Shown here piece after piece: positions 33,247 to 42,362 of a stretch of DNA of 64,000 nt. Location: contig OZ252048.1 in the NCBI GenBank assembly GCA_965247915.1, positions 2,046,001 through 2,110,000 of the forward strand. Reading direction: 5' to 3'. The notes under the pieces were generated by a model. The model was not told the DNA's origin. It saw only the letters and a program-made list of their open reading frames with translations, and did not search any database. How positions within the stretch are numbered: position 1 is the stretch's first letter; the number at the start of each line of letters is the position of its first letter. Made by a program: the position numbers and the translations under genes. Origin of the DNA: JAKZRT01 sp965247915 (lineage in GTDB: Bacteria > Pseudomonadota > Alphaproteobacteria > Rhodobacterales > Rhodobacteraceae).

Positions 33247-34226
33247 GCGGCGGCCCTCGGTCGCTCGGTCAGACCGGTTCGGATCAGGCGGATCACATGC
33301 GCCGGGTCCGTGGCGGTCAGGGCCAGGCGGCGCAGGTTGGCAGGGCCTCGCGCCGCATCGAAATACCACCCCAGATGCTTGCGGGCGACGCGCAGGCCAA
33401 GCGATTTGCCGTAGAACCGCAGCATTTCCCGGTAATGCGCCTCGACCATACCGGCGAATGCGTGCCCCTGAGGAATTGCCGGGGCCGGGGTGCCAAAAAT
33501 GTCATGCGCGATCTGGGCCAGCGCCCAAGGCCGCCCCTGAGCTCCGCGCCCGATCATGATGCCATCGGCCCCCGATGCGGACATTGCTGCGCGCGCGTCT
33601 GTCGCGGTGATAATATCGCCGTTGGCAACGACCGGGATCGACACGGCCGCTTTCACCGCCCGGATCGCGGCCCAGTCAGCGTGGCCTTTGTAGAACTGGC
33701 ACCGGGTGCGCCCATGGATGGTGATCATGGCGATACCGGCATTTTCGGCCCGTTTGGCAAGCGTGGGCGCGTTCAGGCAATCGTGATCCCATCCCAGCCG
33801 GGTTTTCAGCGTCACCGGCACCGAAACCGCGCCCACGACTGCATCGATCAGGCCAAGCGCGTGGTCCAGATCGCGCATCAGCGCCGAGCCGGAATAGCCC
33901 TGGGTCACGCGTTTGGCCGGACAGCCCATGTTGATGTCGATCACCCGCGCGCCGCTGGCCTCGACCATGCGCGCCGCCTCGGCCATCGAGCGGGCCTCGC
34001 GCCCGGCAATCTGAACCGCGGTGCCTGCGACATGAAAGCCCAGTTCGGCACGTTCCCGCACGCCGGACTTGGCCTGAACCATCTCCTGGCTGGCCACCAT
34101 TTCGCTGACCACCAAACCGGCCCCGAACGAGGCCACCAGATTGCGAAACGGCAGATCGGTGATCCCGGCCAGCGGGGCCAGCAGGATCGGCGGCGTCAGG
34201 TCGGTGTGGGCCAGAGCAATGGGCAT
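33243..34226 (-). CDS. dusB: tRNA-dihydrouridine synthase DusB (NifR3)
   Basis: The 327-residue FMN enzyme reduces uridines in the tRNA D loop. The TIM-barrel starts ILLAPLAGITDLPFRNLVAS. The active-site segment is DINMGCPAKRVTQGYSGSAL. Later motifs are TIHGRTRCQFYKGHADW and PVVANGDI. MPIALAHTDL at 34226 is the family start; the open frame continues more than 1.4 kb further into antisense of ispDF and is not coding. It is the first gene of the ntrBCYX operon. Confidence 0.95.
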   Translation of the reverse strand: MPIALAHTDLTPPILLAPLAGITDLPFRNLVASFGAGLVVSEMVASQEMVQAKSGVRERAELGFHVAGTAVQIAGREARSMAEAARMVEASGARVIDINMGCPAKRVTQGYSGSALMRDLDHALGLIDAVVGAVSVPVTLKTRLGWDHDCLNAPTLAKRAENAGIAMITIHGRTRCQFYKGHADWAAIRAVKAAVSIPVVANGDIITATDARAAMSASGADGIMIGRGAQGRPWALAQIAHDIFGTPAPAIPQGHAFAGMVEAHYREMLRFYGKSLGLRVARKHLGWYFDAARGPANLRRLALTATDPAHVIRLIRTGLTERPRAAA

Positions 34227-34385
34227 GGGTCCCTCTCGTCTCTGGTCATTACGCGGCGAACCGGCGACTGGCAAAGGAAAATTCACGGAATTCGCCTGAA
34301 TAAGTGGCATTCGATGAAGATATGAGCAATTCAGCGCCAAACGCATCGCATTGCCCCCGGATTTGACTGCGCATAAACAGCGCTT
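34227..34385. promoter_or_regulatory. Divergent promoter region dusB/ispDF
   Basis: This 159-base intergenic region is relatively AT-rich and must contain promoters for the nifR3-ntr operon (minus) and ispDF (plus). I see no confident -35/-10 pair. Confidence 0.35.
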
Positions 34386-35510
34386 ATGACAGTGGCCGCC
34401 ATCATCCTGGCCGCCGGGCGCGGCAGCCGCGCGGGCGGCGGATTGCCCAAGCAATGGCGGACGCTGGCCGGGCGCAGCGTGACCGAGCGCGCGCTGCGCG
34501 CCTTTGCCGATCATCCCCGCGTCGACCGGCTGGTGCTGGTCGTGCATACCGATGATCGGGTCCCTGACCACCTTGCAAACCTCCAGATTGCGATCGGTGG
34601 CGCGACGCGGAAAGCCTCGGTGCTGGCTGGCCTTTGCGCCGTTGAGGGTGCGGTTGACCACATTCTGATCCACGACGCCGCGCGACCGATTGTCAGGCAT
34701 GATCTGATCGACCGGGTCCTGGACGGGTTGCGCGACTGTGCCGGGGCCGCGCCGGCGCTGACGATGCGTGACGCGCTGTGGACCGGCGCGGCCGCGCGTG
34801 TAACCGGCATCACCCCGCGCGCCGGGCTTTATCGCGCCCAGACCCCGCAAGGTTTCCGGCTGGAGGCCATTCTGGCCGCGCACCGGGCCTATCAGGGCGA
34901 GGCCGCCGATGATGTCGAGGTAGCGCTGGCCGCCGGGCTTGACGTGGCCATCGTCGAAGGGGATGAGGACAATCTGAAAATCACCACCGCGGCCGACTTT
35001 GACCGGGCCGCGCGCATTTTGGGGGCGCCCTTGGACATTCGCACCGGCACCGGCTTTGACGTGCATCGTTTCGGCCCCGGCGACCAGGTGAGGCTGTGCG
35101 GCGTGGACCTGCCCTTTGATCGGGGTCTGCAAGGACATTCGGATGCCGACGTGGGCATGCATGCGGTCACCGATGCGATCTATGGCGCGCTGGCCGAAGG
35201 CGACATCGGCCGCCATTTCCCGCCATCTGATCCGGGCTGGAAAGGCACTGACAGTGCGGTTTTTCTGGCCCATGCGCGCGATCTGGCGGCGGATCGGGGA
35301 TTTGCCATCGGCAACGTCGATTGCACGCTGATCTGCGAGGCCCCGAAGATCGCGCCGCATGCGCCGGCGATGCAGGACCGGCTGGCGCATATTCTTGGGA
35401 TTGACCGCGACCGGGTTTCGGTCAAGGCGACAACCTCCGAGAAACTCGGGTTCACCGGGCGCGGCGAGGGGATTGCGGCGCAGGCGGTGGCCACTCTGGT
35501 GCGGCGATGA
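34386..35510 (+). CDS. ispDF: Bifunctional MEP-pathway enzyme IspD-IspF
   Basis: The 374-residue fusion has two parts. The N-terminal half is 4-diphosphocytidyl-methylerythritol synthase (ILAAGRGSRAGGGLPKQWRT; ILIHDAARPIV; RAQTPQGFRLEAILAAH). The C-terminal part from about residue 218 is methylerythritol cyclodiphosphate synthase (GTGFDVHRFGPGDQVRLCGV, metal ligands Asp and His; QGHSDADVGMHAVTDAIYGA). The two act at non-consecutive steps of isoprenoid synthesis; the fusion is common in alphaproteobacteria. It is coupled to pgpA by a 4-base overlap. The dxr gene of the same pathway lies at 47038. Confidence 0.97.
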   Translation: MTVAAIILAAGRGSRAGGGLPKQWRTLAGRSVTERALRAFADHPRVDRLVLVVHTDDRVPDHLANLQIAIGGATRKASVLAGLCAVEGAVDHILIHDAARPIVRHDLIDRVLDGLRDCAGAAPALTMRDALWTGAAARVTGITPRAGLYRAQTPQGFRLEAILAAHRAYQGEAADDVEVALAAGLDVAIVEGDEDNLKITTAADFDRAARILGAPLDIRTGTGFDVHRFGPGDQVRLCGVDLPFDRGLQGHSDADVGMHAVTDAIYGALAEGDIGRHFPPSDPGWKGTDSAVFLAHARDLAADRGFAIGNVDCTLICEAPKIAPHAPAMQDRLAHILGIDRDRVSVKATTSEKLGFTGRGEGIAAQAVATLVRR

Positions 35511-35998
35511 GCCACCTGATCGCGACTTTCTTTTACGTCGGCCACGCGCGGCCCGCCCCTGGCACTTGGGGGTCGCTGGCCGCACTGCCGGTGGCCTGGG
35601 GGCTGCATCTGGCGGGTGGTCCGGTGTTGCTGGCAATCGCAGTTCTGGCGCTGTTTTGCGCGGGGCTTTGGGCGACCCGTCGCGAAACGGCGGGCAGCGA
35701 GGATCGTGACCCCGCCGAGATCGTGGTCGACGAGGTTGTCGGCCAGTGGATCGCGCTGTTGCCGGTCTCGGCCGGAGCTGCGGCTATGGGGGCCGGGGTG
35801 CTGGGGCTTTGGCCCGGCATCGTCGCCGCCTTTGTGCTTTTTCGCTTTTTTGACATCTGGAAGCCCTGGCTGGTCGGGCGCGCCGACCGGCGCGGCGATG
35901 CCATGGGGGTGATGCTCGACGATGTCTGGGCGGGGGCATTTGCCGCTCTTGGGGTTGTTTTTTTTGCTCTCATCGGGCACGGGGCCGTGATTTTATGA
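35507..35998 (+). CDS. pgpA: Phosphatidylglycerophosphatase A
   Basis: This 163-residue inner-membrane enzyme dephosphorylates phosphatidylglycerophosphate. The family signature appears as GHARPAPGTWGSLAALP, followed by DPAEIVVDEVVGQWIALLPV (acidic catalytic residues) and RFFDIWKPWLVGRADR. Several hydrophobic helices are present. Both ends overlap the neighbouring genes by 4 bases (ispDF and cinA), so the three form a tight operon. Confidence 0.94.
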   Translation: MSHLIATFFYVGHARPAPGTWGSLAALPVAWGLHLAGGPVLLAIAVLALFCAGLWATRRETAGSEDRDPAEIVVDEVVGQWIALLPVSAGAAAMGAGVLGLWPGIVAAFVLFRFFDIWKPWLVGRADRRGDAMGVMLDDVWAGAFAALGVVFFALIGHGAVIL

Positions 35999-36465
35999 CG
36001 AAAGCGGTCGAGGTGCTGGACCGGTATCGCGATGCCGGACGCCGGATCGCGGTCGCCGAAAGCTGTACGGGCGGGCTTTTGGCTGGTGCACTGACCGATC
36101 CGCCCGGCGCATCGGACGTGTTCGAGCGCGGTTTTGTCACTTATTCGAATGCGGCCAAGATCGACCTGTTGGGCGTGTCGCCCGAAACGCTGACCGTATA
36201 TGGCGCGGTCTCGCACGAGGTTGCCCGCGAAATGGCCAAAGGCGCGCTGGCCCGGTCTGCGGCGGACACAGCGCTGTCGATCACCGGTGTCGCGGGCCCC
36301 GGAGCCTCAGATCACAAGCCCGAAGGCCAGGTGTGCTTTGGTCTGGCGCTTGCCGGTGGCAGTGTCTGGTCGGAAACACGCGACTTTGGCGCGATCGGAC
36401 GCGCAAAGGTACGCGCGGCTTCGGTAGCGCATGCACTGACGCTGCTGGCCCGGGTCGAATTCTAG
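35995..36465 (+). CDS. CinA-family nicotinamide-nucleotide amidase
   Basis: The 156-residue stand-alone CinA C-terminal (PncC-like) domain has AESCTGGLLAGALTDPPGAS, FVTYSNAAKIDLLGV, and SITGVAGPGASDHKPEGQVCF. It converts NMN to nicotinate mononucleotide, recycling the by-product of NAD-dependent DNA ligase, for which ligA in this window is a client. The stop TAG shares CTAG with the stop of the convergent MmgE/PrpD gene. Confidence 0.9.
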   Translation: MTKAVEVLDRYRDAGRRIAVAESCTGGLLAGALTDPPGASDVFERGFVTYSNAAKIDLLGVSPETLTVYGAVSHEVAREMAKGALARSAADTALSITGVAGPGASDHKPEGQVCFGLALAGGSVWSETRDFGAIGRAKVRAASVAHALTLLARVEF

Positions 36466-37763
36466 ACCGGTTCAGTCAGGATCGAGGTCAGCGCAGCCAG
36501 GTCATCGGCCCCGCTGGCGATCCAGAGCGCTTCGGCGCGGTCGGTGCCGACCAATGCGGCGGCCTTCTCGCGAAGGCGGCGGGTCCGGACCCCGGTGTCC
36601 AGCGGGTCCAATAGATTGTGCCGCCCGCGCAGCACCCGGCCATCGGTAAGCGAGACCTCGACGCCGGCTTCGGTCTCGGCCAGACGGTCGGAAAAATCCG
36701 CGTCGATCCGGTCGCGCAACGCGCCGAGCCGCGGATCGGCCGCAGTGGCGTCGGAAAAACTTGCCACTGCGGTTGTGGAAACGCCCGACAGCGCCATCGC
36801 CGCAGCCAGGCGGAAGCTGAACTTGGCCTCGAGCCCGGTTTTTGGGGCGGCAATATTGCAGACACTTCGCCAGCGCGGATGTGCGGCAGTACGGACAGCC
36901 GTAATCAGATCTGGGTTCGGCAAAGGATCGATCGATGCAATCGATTCCAACATCGCGTGCAGCCCGTGGCAACAGGCGTGAAACTTGTGGCTGACGGTTT
37001 CAAAGCGCCAGTCGTGGCCCGTGCCGTCAAAGGCCCCGACTTTGTCCGCCCCGTGGTGCGTGGGGCCAAACCCTTGGCGACCATCGACGGCGCGCGCGTC
37101 CGAGACAAAACCTTTGGCCGCCAGCAACGCCGCCTCGACCCCGTTGGCGGCGGCGATCCCGGCATTCAGAGGTTTGCCCATGGTGCCAAACTGCGATTTC
37201 AGGCCCGAAGCGCGGGTGCTGACCACGCCCAGAGCGTGGCCTATGCGATCATGCGACAGGCCCAAAAGCCGCCCCGCTGCGCAGACGGCCCCGAAGGCGC
37301 CAGCCGTGGCGGTCTGGTGAAACCCGGCCTGATAATGGTCGCGGCCCAGCCAGATGCCGACCCTGATCGACGCCTCGGCCCCGATCAGAGCCGCATCGCG
37401 AAACGCCGGCGCGCCGGCCCCCGTGGCCTCGGCCACCGCCAGGGCCGCCGGGATTACCGCGACGCTCGGGTGGCCGATATGGGCGAAATGCGTGTCATCG
37501 TAATCGAGTGCATGCGATGTTGCCCCGTTGACCCACGCAGCCGCGCGTGCGGGCAACCTTTGCGGTGATCCCACCGCGGACGCGACGGCTTGCCCGCCGT
37601 CGCCCTCGGCCAGCAAACGTGTGATCCGCGCCACCGGCTCACCCGCCCCGGCAATTGCACATGCCGCCCAGTCGAAAAGCGACAACCGCAGCATTGCTTG
37701 CGCGGACTGCGCCGAAGCGGGCACGCCAAGAGCAAATTCAGCGAGCCGTGCCGCGAGGGTCAT
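36462..37763 (-). CDS. MmgE/PrpD family protein
   Basis: The 433-residue protein has hallmark segments of the family: NGATSHALDYDDTHFAHIGH, HPSVAVIPAALAVAEATGAG, FHQTATAGAFGAVCAAGRLL and FHACCHGLHAMLESI. Members include 2-methylcitrate dehydratase, cis-aconitate decarboxylase and iminodisuccinate epimerase. The context (no propionate genes) does not decide. It follows the Coq10-like gene with a 4-base overlap on the same strand and converges with cinA. Confidence 0.85.
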   Translation of the reverse strand: MTLAARLAEFALGVPASAQSAQAMLRLSLFDWAACAIAGAGEPVARITRLLAEGDGGQAVASAVGSPQRLPARAAAWVNGATSHALDYDDTHFAHIGHPSVAVIPAALAVAEATGAGAPAFRDAALIGAEASIRVGIWLGRDHYQAGFHQTATAGAFGAVCAAGRLLGLSHDRIGHALGVVSTRASGLKSQFGTMGKPLNAGIAAANGVEAALLAAKGFVSDARAVDGRQGFGPTHHGADKVGAFDGTGHDWRFETVSHKFHACCHGLHAMLESIASIDPLPNPDLITAVRTAAHPRWRSVCNIAAPKTGLEAKFSFRLAAAMALSGVSTTAVASFSDATAADPRLGALRDRIDADFSDRLAETEAGVEVSLTDGRVLRGRHNLLDPLDTGVRTRRLREKAAALVGTDRAEALWIASGADDLAALTSILTEPV

Positions 37764-38212
37764 TGGTTACCGCCATAAAGCGCCTGCGCCCGCGCCTCGA
37801 AAGCACGGCCGACGCGCGCCATTGCCTGGCTGAAAACCAGCCCGATTATTTTTCGCAGCACCGCGTTCTTGAGTTCAAAATCCACAAAAAACCGCGCCTC
37901 GCACCCCCGATCGCCGTCCGTGAATTCCCAGTGCGACCGGAGATAGCGAAACGGACCGTCGAGGTATTCGGTGTCGATCCGCAGCGCTTGCGGCCGGAGC
38001 GTCACCCGGCTTCCGAAGCGCTCGCGAAAAACCTTGAACGAGATGACAAGCTCGGCGGCCAGGATCTCGGTGTCACCCTCAACCTGGCGCGAACGGATCC
38101 GCGCGCCCGCGCACCAGGGCAGAAATTCGGTATAGCGCTCGACGTCGGCCACCAGATCGTACATCTGTCGCCCGCTCCATGGCAGATGGCGGGAATCGCT
38201 GTGGGTCGGCAT
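37760..38212 (-). CDS. Coenzyme Q-binding START-domain protein (Coq10/RatA-like)
   Basis: The 150-residue protein starts PTHSDSRHLPWSGRQMYDLV. It continues with VERYTEFLPWCAGARI, FRERFGSRVTLRPQALRIDT and DGPFRYLRSHWEF, the lipid-binding START/SRPBCC fold of Coq10 homologues. These are thought to deliver or chaperone ubiquinone; the E. coli relative RatA was also described as inhibiting ribosome association. AAGG stands about 8 bases before the ATG at 38212. The open frame upstream crosses the divergent hpt promoter and is not used. Confidence 0.88.
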   Translation of the reverse strand: MPTHSDSRHLPWSGRQMYDLVADVERYTEFLPWCAGARIRSRQVEGDTEILAAELVISFKVFRERFGSRVTLRPQALRIDTEYLDGPFRYLRSHWEFTDGDRGCEARFFVDFELKNAVLRKIIGLVFSQAMARVGRAFEARAQALYGGNQ

Positions 38213-38302
38213 GCGCAGCCTTTTCAAGGTGACAGTTGCTGATGATGTCTTAAACTGCACCGCGGAATGCAAGTCCCCGTTTGGGGAAATCGGGGGAACC
38301 AC

Positions 38303-38842
38303 ATGCCGACCAGAAGTTACGAGATCGACAAAATGATCTCGGCCAAGACCATCGCCGCGCGCATCGAAGCCCTGTCGCGCGAAATCGAGGCGGCGTTTGC
38401 AGGCACCGACAAGCTGATTGTGGTGGGGCTTCTCAGGGGGTCGTTTGTGTTCATCGCCGATCTCGTGCGCGAACTGGATCTGCCGGTCGAGGTCGATTTT
38501 CTGGAGGTCTCGTCCTACGGCGACACCATGGAAAGTTCGCGCGAGGTGCGTATTCTGAAGGACCTGCGGGGCGAGATCGGGGGGCGCGATGTGCTGGTCG
38601 TCGAAGACATCGTCGACACCGGCTTTACGCTGAACCACGTCGTGAATTTTCTCAAAGGCCGCGACCCCAACCGGTTGGAAACCATCGCGCTTCTGGACAA
38701 ACCGTCGCGGCGCGAGGTCGAGATCAAGGCAACCTGGACCGGATTTGAAATACCGGACGAATTCGTGGTCGGCTATGGCATCGACTTTGCCCAGAGAAAC
38801 CGGAACCTGCCGCACATCGGCTGTGTCCGGTTCACGACGTGA
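38303..38842 (+). CDS. hpt: Hypoxanthine phosphoribosyltransferase
   Basis: The 179-residue purine-salvage enzyme has the PRPP-binding loop in VLVVEDIVDTGFTLNHVV, the flexible-loop region EVSSYGDTMESSREV, and LLRGSFVFIADLVREL. I chose ATG at 38303, preceded by GGGGGAA. The open frame starts 12 codons earlier without family character. Its stop overlaps the GTG start of the next small gene (GTGA). Confidence 0.94.
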   Translation: MPTRSYEIDKMISAKTIAARIEALSREIEAAFAGTDKLIVVGLLRGSFVFIADLVRELDLPVEVDFLEVSSYGDTMESSREVRILKDLRGEIGGRDVLVVEDIVDTGFTLNHVVNFLKGRDPNRLETIALLDKPSRREVEIKATWTGFEIPDEFVVGYGIDFAQRNRNLPHIGCVRFTT

Positions 38843-39021
38843 ACCTGCGGCATTTGATGCGTCTGGCGCGGATGGCGCGCCATCCGCCAAGCCCGAAAAT
38901 GGTCAAAGTTGTGCTGGCGGTCGTTGGCGTGGTTGCGCTCGCCTGGGGGGTCGAAGTGTTGATCGGCTGGCCCGAGTGGCTGACACCGCGCAACAATTTT
39001 TCCCGTCGCGGGGGGATCTGA
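38839..39021 (+). CDS. Small membrane protein coupled to hpt
   Basis: The 60-residue product starts at GTG 38839, embedded in the hpt stop (GTGA). After a basic N-terminus (RHLMRLARMARHPPSPKMVK) there is one helix (VVLAVVGVVALAWGVEVLIG) and a C-terminal WLTPRNNFSRRGGI. Similar small genes follow hpt in related genomes as far as I recall. Function unknown. Confidence 0.65.
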   Translation: MNLRHLMRLARMARHPPSPKMVKVVLAVVGVVALAWGVEVLIGWPEWLTPRNNFSRRGGI

Positions 39022-39130
39022 CACGAAGTTCAGGGGCGCGATCCAAAGCTCTCACAGTGAGACGGTTTGGTAAGCTACTGATATTACCTCACAAAATGAT
39101 TATCCTGGGCGACGCGGGTTATTGACACGC

Positions 39131-40297
39131 TCAGACGGCGTTCAGGCCGTCAAGCACGGCGCGCGCGGCACGAAGGCCCGGGCGCGCGCCAGCGCCGCCA
39201 AGCCGTTCCACGGTCAGACGCAGCGCCGCGTTCTGCGACGTGGGGGACCCGAGAAGGTCAAGCAGCGCAGGTGCGATATTTTCCGGGCGGCACTCCGCGC
39301 CCAGAAATTCGGGCACGGCGCGGGTCTCGGAAACCAGATTGACCAGCGTCACAGTGTCGATGGTGAGCATCCGGCCAATCAGGACGCGCGAGAACCAGTT
39401 CATATCATAGGCAATGACCATAGGCGTGCCCGCAGCGGCCAGCTCGAGCGAAACCGTGCCCGAGGCCGCCAAGGCCACGTCAGCGGCGGCGAAGGCGGCG
39501 CGTTTCTCAGCCGCAAAAACAGCGGCTTCAGCGCCGCGCGGGTCCAGGACGACCGGCTTGCCGGGCCAGTGCGCCAGAAACGGTGCGAGCGTGTCGGCCA
39601 CGCTTTCGGTGGTGGGCACGACCACGCGCGCGTCTGGATGGCGGTCCACAACGCGCGCCAGCGTCTGGCCGAAGGTATCGGCAAGCCGCGTAACCTCGCC
39701 CCGGCGTGACCCCGGCAGCGCCAGGATCAACGGTGCGGCGGCCCCCAACCCGCGGCGCGCCCGGAAATCGGCGATCTCGGCGCCCGTAGCAACCGGATCG
39801 GCAACCGCCGGATGACCGACAAAATCGGCGCGCATTCCTGCGCCTTCCATCAATGCCGGTTCGAACGGCAACAGGGTCAGCACCTGATCGATAACCTGCG
39901 CCATCTTCGCCGCACGCCCGGGCCGCCAGGCCCAGACTGAGGGGGCGACAAAATGCACCCGGTGCAGATCGGCGCGCGCCGCCTTGACGCGGCGCGCCAC
40001 GCGCAGGCAGAAATCGGGGCTGTCGATGGTGATCAGCGCATCCGGGCCGGTCTGGATCACGGCGTCAGCGCATTGGCGCACCCGCCCCATCAGCGAGCGC
40101 AATCTGGGCAACACCTCGGCAATGCCCATCACCGAAAGTTCGTCCATCGCAAAAAGGCTGGTCAGCCCCTCGGCCGCCATCGCCGGGCCGCCGACGCCGG
40201 AAAATTCGGCGCGTTCATCGAGCGATTTCAACCCGGCCATCAGCGCCGCTCCCAGATCGTCGCCCGAGGCTTCGCCGGCGATCAGAAAATACCGCAT
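39131..40297 (-). CDS. lpxB: Lipid-A-disaccharide synthase LpxB
   Basis: The 388-residue GT-B glycosyltransferase condenses UDP-diacylglucosamine with lipid X. It begins YFLIAGEASGDDLGAALMAG and continues SGVGGPAMAAEGLTSLF. HFVAPSVWAWRPGRAAKM is the conserved active-site area, and LALPGSRRGEV precedes the UDP-binding part. It is the last gene of the minus-strand envelope cluster; its start shares one base with the lpxI stop (TGATG). Confidence 0.96.
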   Translation of the reverse strand: MRYFLIAGEASGDDLGAALMAGLKSLDERAEFSGVGGPAMAAEGLTSLFAMDELSVMGIAEVLPRLRSLMGRVRQCADAVIQTGPDALITIDSPDFCLRVARRVKAARADLHRVHFVAPSVWAWRPGRAAKMAQVIDQVLTLLPFEPALMEGAGMRADFVGHPAVADPVATGAEIADFRARRGLGAAAPLILALPGSRRGEVTRLADTFGQTLARVVDRHPDARVVVPTTESVADTLAPFLAHWPGKPVVLDPRGAEAAVFAAEKRAAFAAADVALAASGTVSLELAAAGTPMVIAYDMNWFSRVLIGRMLTIDTVTLVNLVSETRAVPEFLGAECRPENIAPALLDLLGSPTSQNAALRLTVERLGGAGARPGLRAARAVLDGLNAV

Positions 40298-41097
40298 CAG
40301 CCTGCATCCTGCGCCCAGAGGCTGAGCCCGTGGACATCAGCCCGTGCCACAGTTTCCGCGCGATCGATAATCAGAATCTGACCTGCGGCGACCATGATGC
40401 CCTTCAGCCCCGCACGCGCGGCCTGGCCAATTGTATCAGGGCCGACTGTGGGCATATCGACCCGAAGCTCCTGCCCCGGTTTGGGCAGTTTAACGAGCGC
40501 GCCGCCCGGACCACCCGACCGAGTATCGGCCACGAAGGACAAAAGCGCATTGGTGCCCTGAACCGTCTCGATCCCCAAACAGAGACCACCAGCCACAACC
40601 GCCGCCTGCCCCACGTCGAGCGGGCCGAGCGCGTTCAGGATCGCGGCTGCCTTGTGTGCATCGGCGATCAGCGCGTCGTCGGGGTCTGGCCCGGCAATCT
40701 GCCCTGCCGGGGCGGCAAGCCCGGGCGCCGCCTCGTGCGCGCCGATGACCGGAAATCCTTGGTCTTCGATCATCGCGATCACCAGGCGCAGTAGAGCATC
40801 ATCGCCCCGCCCCATGGCCGCAACCAAAGCCGGGGCAAGCCCGGCGGTTGGGCCGTCAAAAAGCGCCGGATCAAGGTCGGGCCGGGTCATGGCGCCTGCC
40901 AGCACCACCTCGGTCACACCGGCTGCATTCAAATCGGTGAAGAGTTTTCCAAGCTGTTCGAACCGGGCTTCAAGAACTTGCGCTCCTTTCGGGACCTCAG
41001 AGGGTACGCCCGCCAGCGTCACAACAATTGCCGAAGGATCGGCGGCAAAGACCGCGCCGGGCAAGGAGCCTGCGCCCGCGATGATCGCGCGCGTCAT
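40297..41097 (-). CDS. lpxI: UDP-2,3-diacylglucosamine pyrophosphatase LpxI
   Basis: The 266-residue protein of the DUF1009 family is the alphaproteobacterial replacement for LpxH. It starts TRAIIAGAGSLPGAVFA and contains VVLAGAMTRPDLDPALFDGP, DDALLRLVIAMIEDQGFPVI, and the C-terminal LPKPGQELRVDMPTVGPDTI. It makes lipid X for LpxB, the next gene. It lies 3 bases after lpxA. Confidence 0.94.
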   Translation of the reverse strand: MTRAIIAGAGSLPGAVFAADPSAIVVTLAGVPSEVPKGAQVLEARFEQLGKLFTDLNAAGVTEVVLAGAMTRPDLDPALFDGPTAGLAPALVAAMGRGDDALLRLVIAMIEDQGFPVIGAHEAAPGLAAPAGQIAGPDPDDALIADAHKAAAILNALGPLDVGQAAVVAGGLCLGIETVQGTNALLSFVADTRSGGPGGALVKLPKPGQELRVDMPTVGPDTIGQAARAGLKGIMVAAGQILIIDRAETVARADVHGLSLWAQDAG

Positions 41098-41100
41098 GGG

Positions 41101-41898
41101 TCAGACCGGGGTCAGGAACGACCGGTCGCTGTCGCCCAGCACAAAGCGCACGATCTCGGCCACGTATTCGCTGTCGGCCTCGTCGCCCAGCCTTCTGGCC
41201 CGATCCTGAAACGCGCCTTCACCCTGGGCCAGCATCTGGTAAGCAGCCCTGAGCGCGGTGATGTCGGACCTTGCCACGCCGCGCCGTTTCAGGCCGACCA
41301 GGTTGAGCCCGTGCAGATCGCCGCGCGGTCCCTGCACAAGGCCGAAGGGGATCACGTCGTTGGTGACCATGCTGACCGCCCCGATGATCGCCCCGCGCCC
41401 GATGCGCACGAACTGGTGGATGCCCGACAGACCGCCGATGATCACGTCGTCTTCGATAATGCAATGACCCGCCAGCGCCGAGTTGTTGACCATGATAACC
41501 CGGTTGCCGACCTGCGCGTCATGGGCGACATGGGCGCCAGCCATGAACAGGCAATCGTCGCCGACGCGCGTGACACTGCCGCCGCCTTTGGTGCCGGTGT
41601 TCATGGTCACACCCTCGCGGATCCGGTTGCGAGCGCCGATTTCCAATGTGGTCTTTTCACCTTTGAATTTAAGGTCTTGCGGAATTTCGCCGACGGTTGC
41701 GAAGGGAAATATTACGGTCTCGTTGCCGACCGTCGTGCGGCCGGTGACCACGGCGTGAGACTTGACTACGACACCGGCCCCAAGCGACACTTCGGAACCG
41801 ATCACCGAGAAGGCACCGACCTCGGCGCCCTCGCCAACATGCGCGCCGTCTTCGACCCAGGCGCGATCATGAATTCGGGCAGAGGAATGGATTGCCAT
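41101..41898 (-). CDS. lpxA: UDP-N-acetylglucosamine acyltransferase LpxA
   Basis: The 265-residue left-handed beta-helix protein catalyses the first step of lipid A synthesis. Hexapeptide repeats run from IHSSARIHDRAWVEDGAHVG through GHCIIEDDVIIGGLSGIHQF. The catalytic His is in the FMAGAHVAHDAQVG region. Alpha-helical C-terminal extension is visible (DITALRAAYQMLAQGEGAFQ). It follows fabZ after 2 bases. Confidence 0.96.
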   Translation of the reverse strand: MAIHSSARIHDRAWVEDGAHVGEGAEVGAFSVIGSEVSLGAGVVVKSHAVVTGRTTVGNETVIFPFATVGEIPQDLKFKGEKTTLEIGARNRIREGVTMNTGTKGGGSVTRVGDDCLFMAGAHVAHDAQVGNRVIMVNNSALAGHCIIEDDVIIGGLSGIHQFVRIGRGAIIGAVSMVTNDVIPFGLVQGPRGDLHGLNLVGLKRRGVARSDITALRAAYQMLAQGEGAFQDRARRLGDEADSEYVAEIVRFVLGDSDRSFLTPV

Positions 41899-41900
41899 GC

Positions 41901-42362
41901 TTACTTGACCGTGGGATCGTCGATCATGGCGGTAAATTCGGCCTGGGCCGCAACCTTGCCCCCGACCGTGGCGACGCCGGAGAAGCGCCAGATTTTCGCG
42001 CCTGAACGGAGCGTGGTGATGTTGAGCCGAAGTTCATCGCCCGGCACCACCATGCGGCGGAATTTGCATTTGTCGAGCGCCATGAAATAGACCAGCACCT
42101 CGTGGTCGATCAGATCATTGGTCAGACCAACCATGGTCGACGCTGTCTGGGCCATGGCTTCGATAACCAGCACCCCGGGCATCACCGGCATGCGCGGGAA
42201 ATGCCCCTGAAAATGCGGTTCGTTGGCCGTGATCAACTTGATCCCGACCGCACCTTTGCCAATTTCGATGTCGACCACCTTGTCGATCATCAGCATCGGA
42301 TACCGGTGCGGAATGATCCGTTTTATCAAGTCCAGGTCGGCTTCGGTCGTGGTCTTGGTCAT
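41901..42362 (-). CDS. fabZ: 3-hydroxyacyl-ACP dehydratase FabZ
   Basis: The 153-residue hot-dog enzyme has the substrate-binding start IIPHRYPMLMIDKVVDIEIG and the active site HFQGHFPRMPVMPGVLVIEA (catalytic His and downstream Glu). It supplies acyl-ACPs to phospholipid and lipid A synthesis. In many gammaproteobacteria lpxD stands between skp and fabZ; here it does not, and only a 77-base gap separates skp and fabZ. Confidence 0.96.
   Translation of the reverse strand: MTKTTTEADLDLIKRIIPHRYPMLMIDKVVDIEIGKGAVGIKLITANEPHFQGHFPRMPVMPGVLVIEAMAQTASTMVGLTNDLIDHEVLVYFMALDKCKFRRMVVPGDELRLNITTLRSGAKIWRFSGVATVGGKVAAQAEFTAMIDDPTVK

Noticed and set aside
33247..33369. N-terminal extension of NtrB
   Set aside because: It is inside dusB and Pro/Arg-rich; the ATGA junction at 33246 gives the normal NtrB start.
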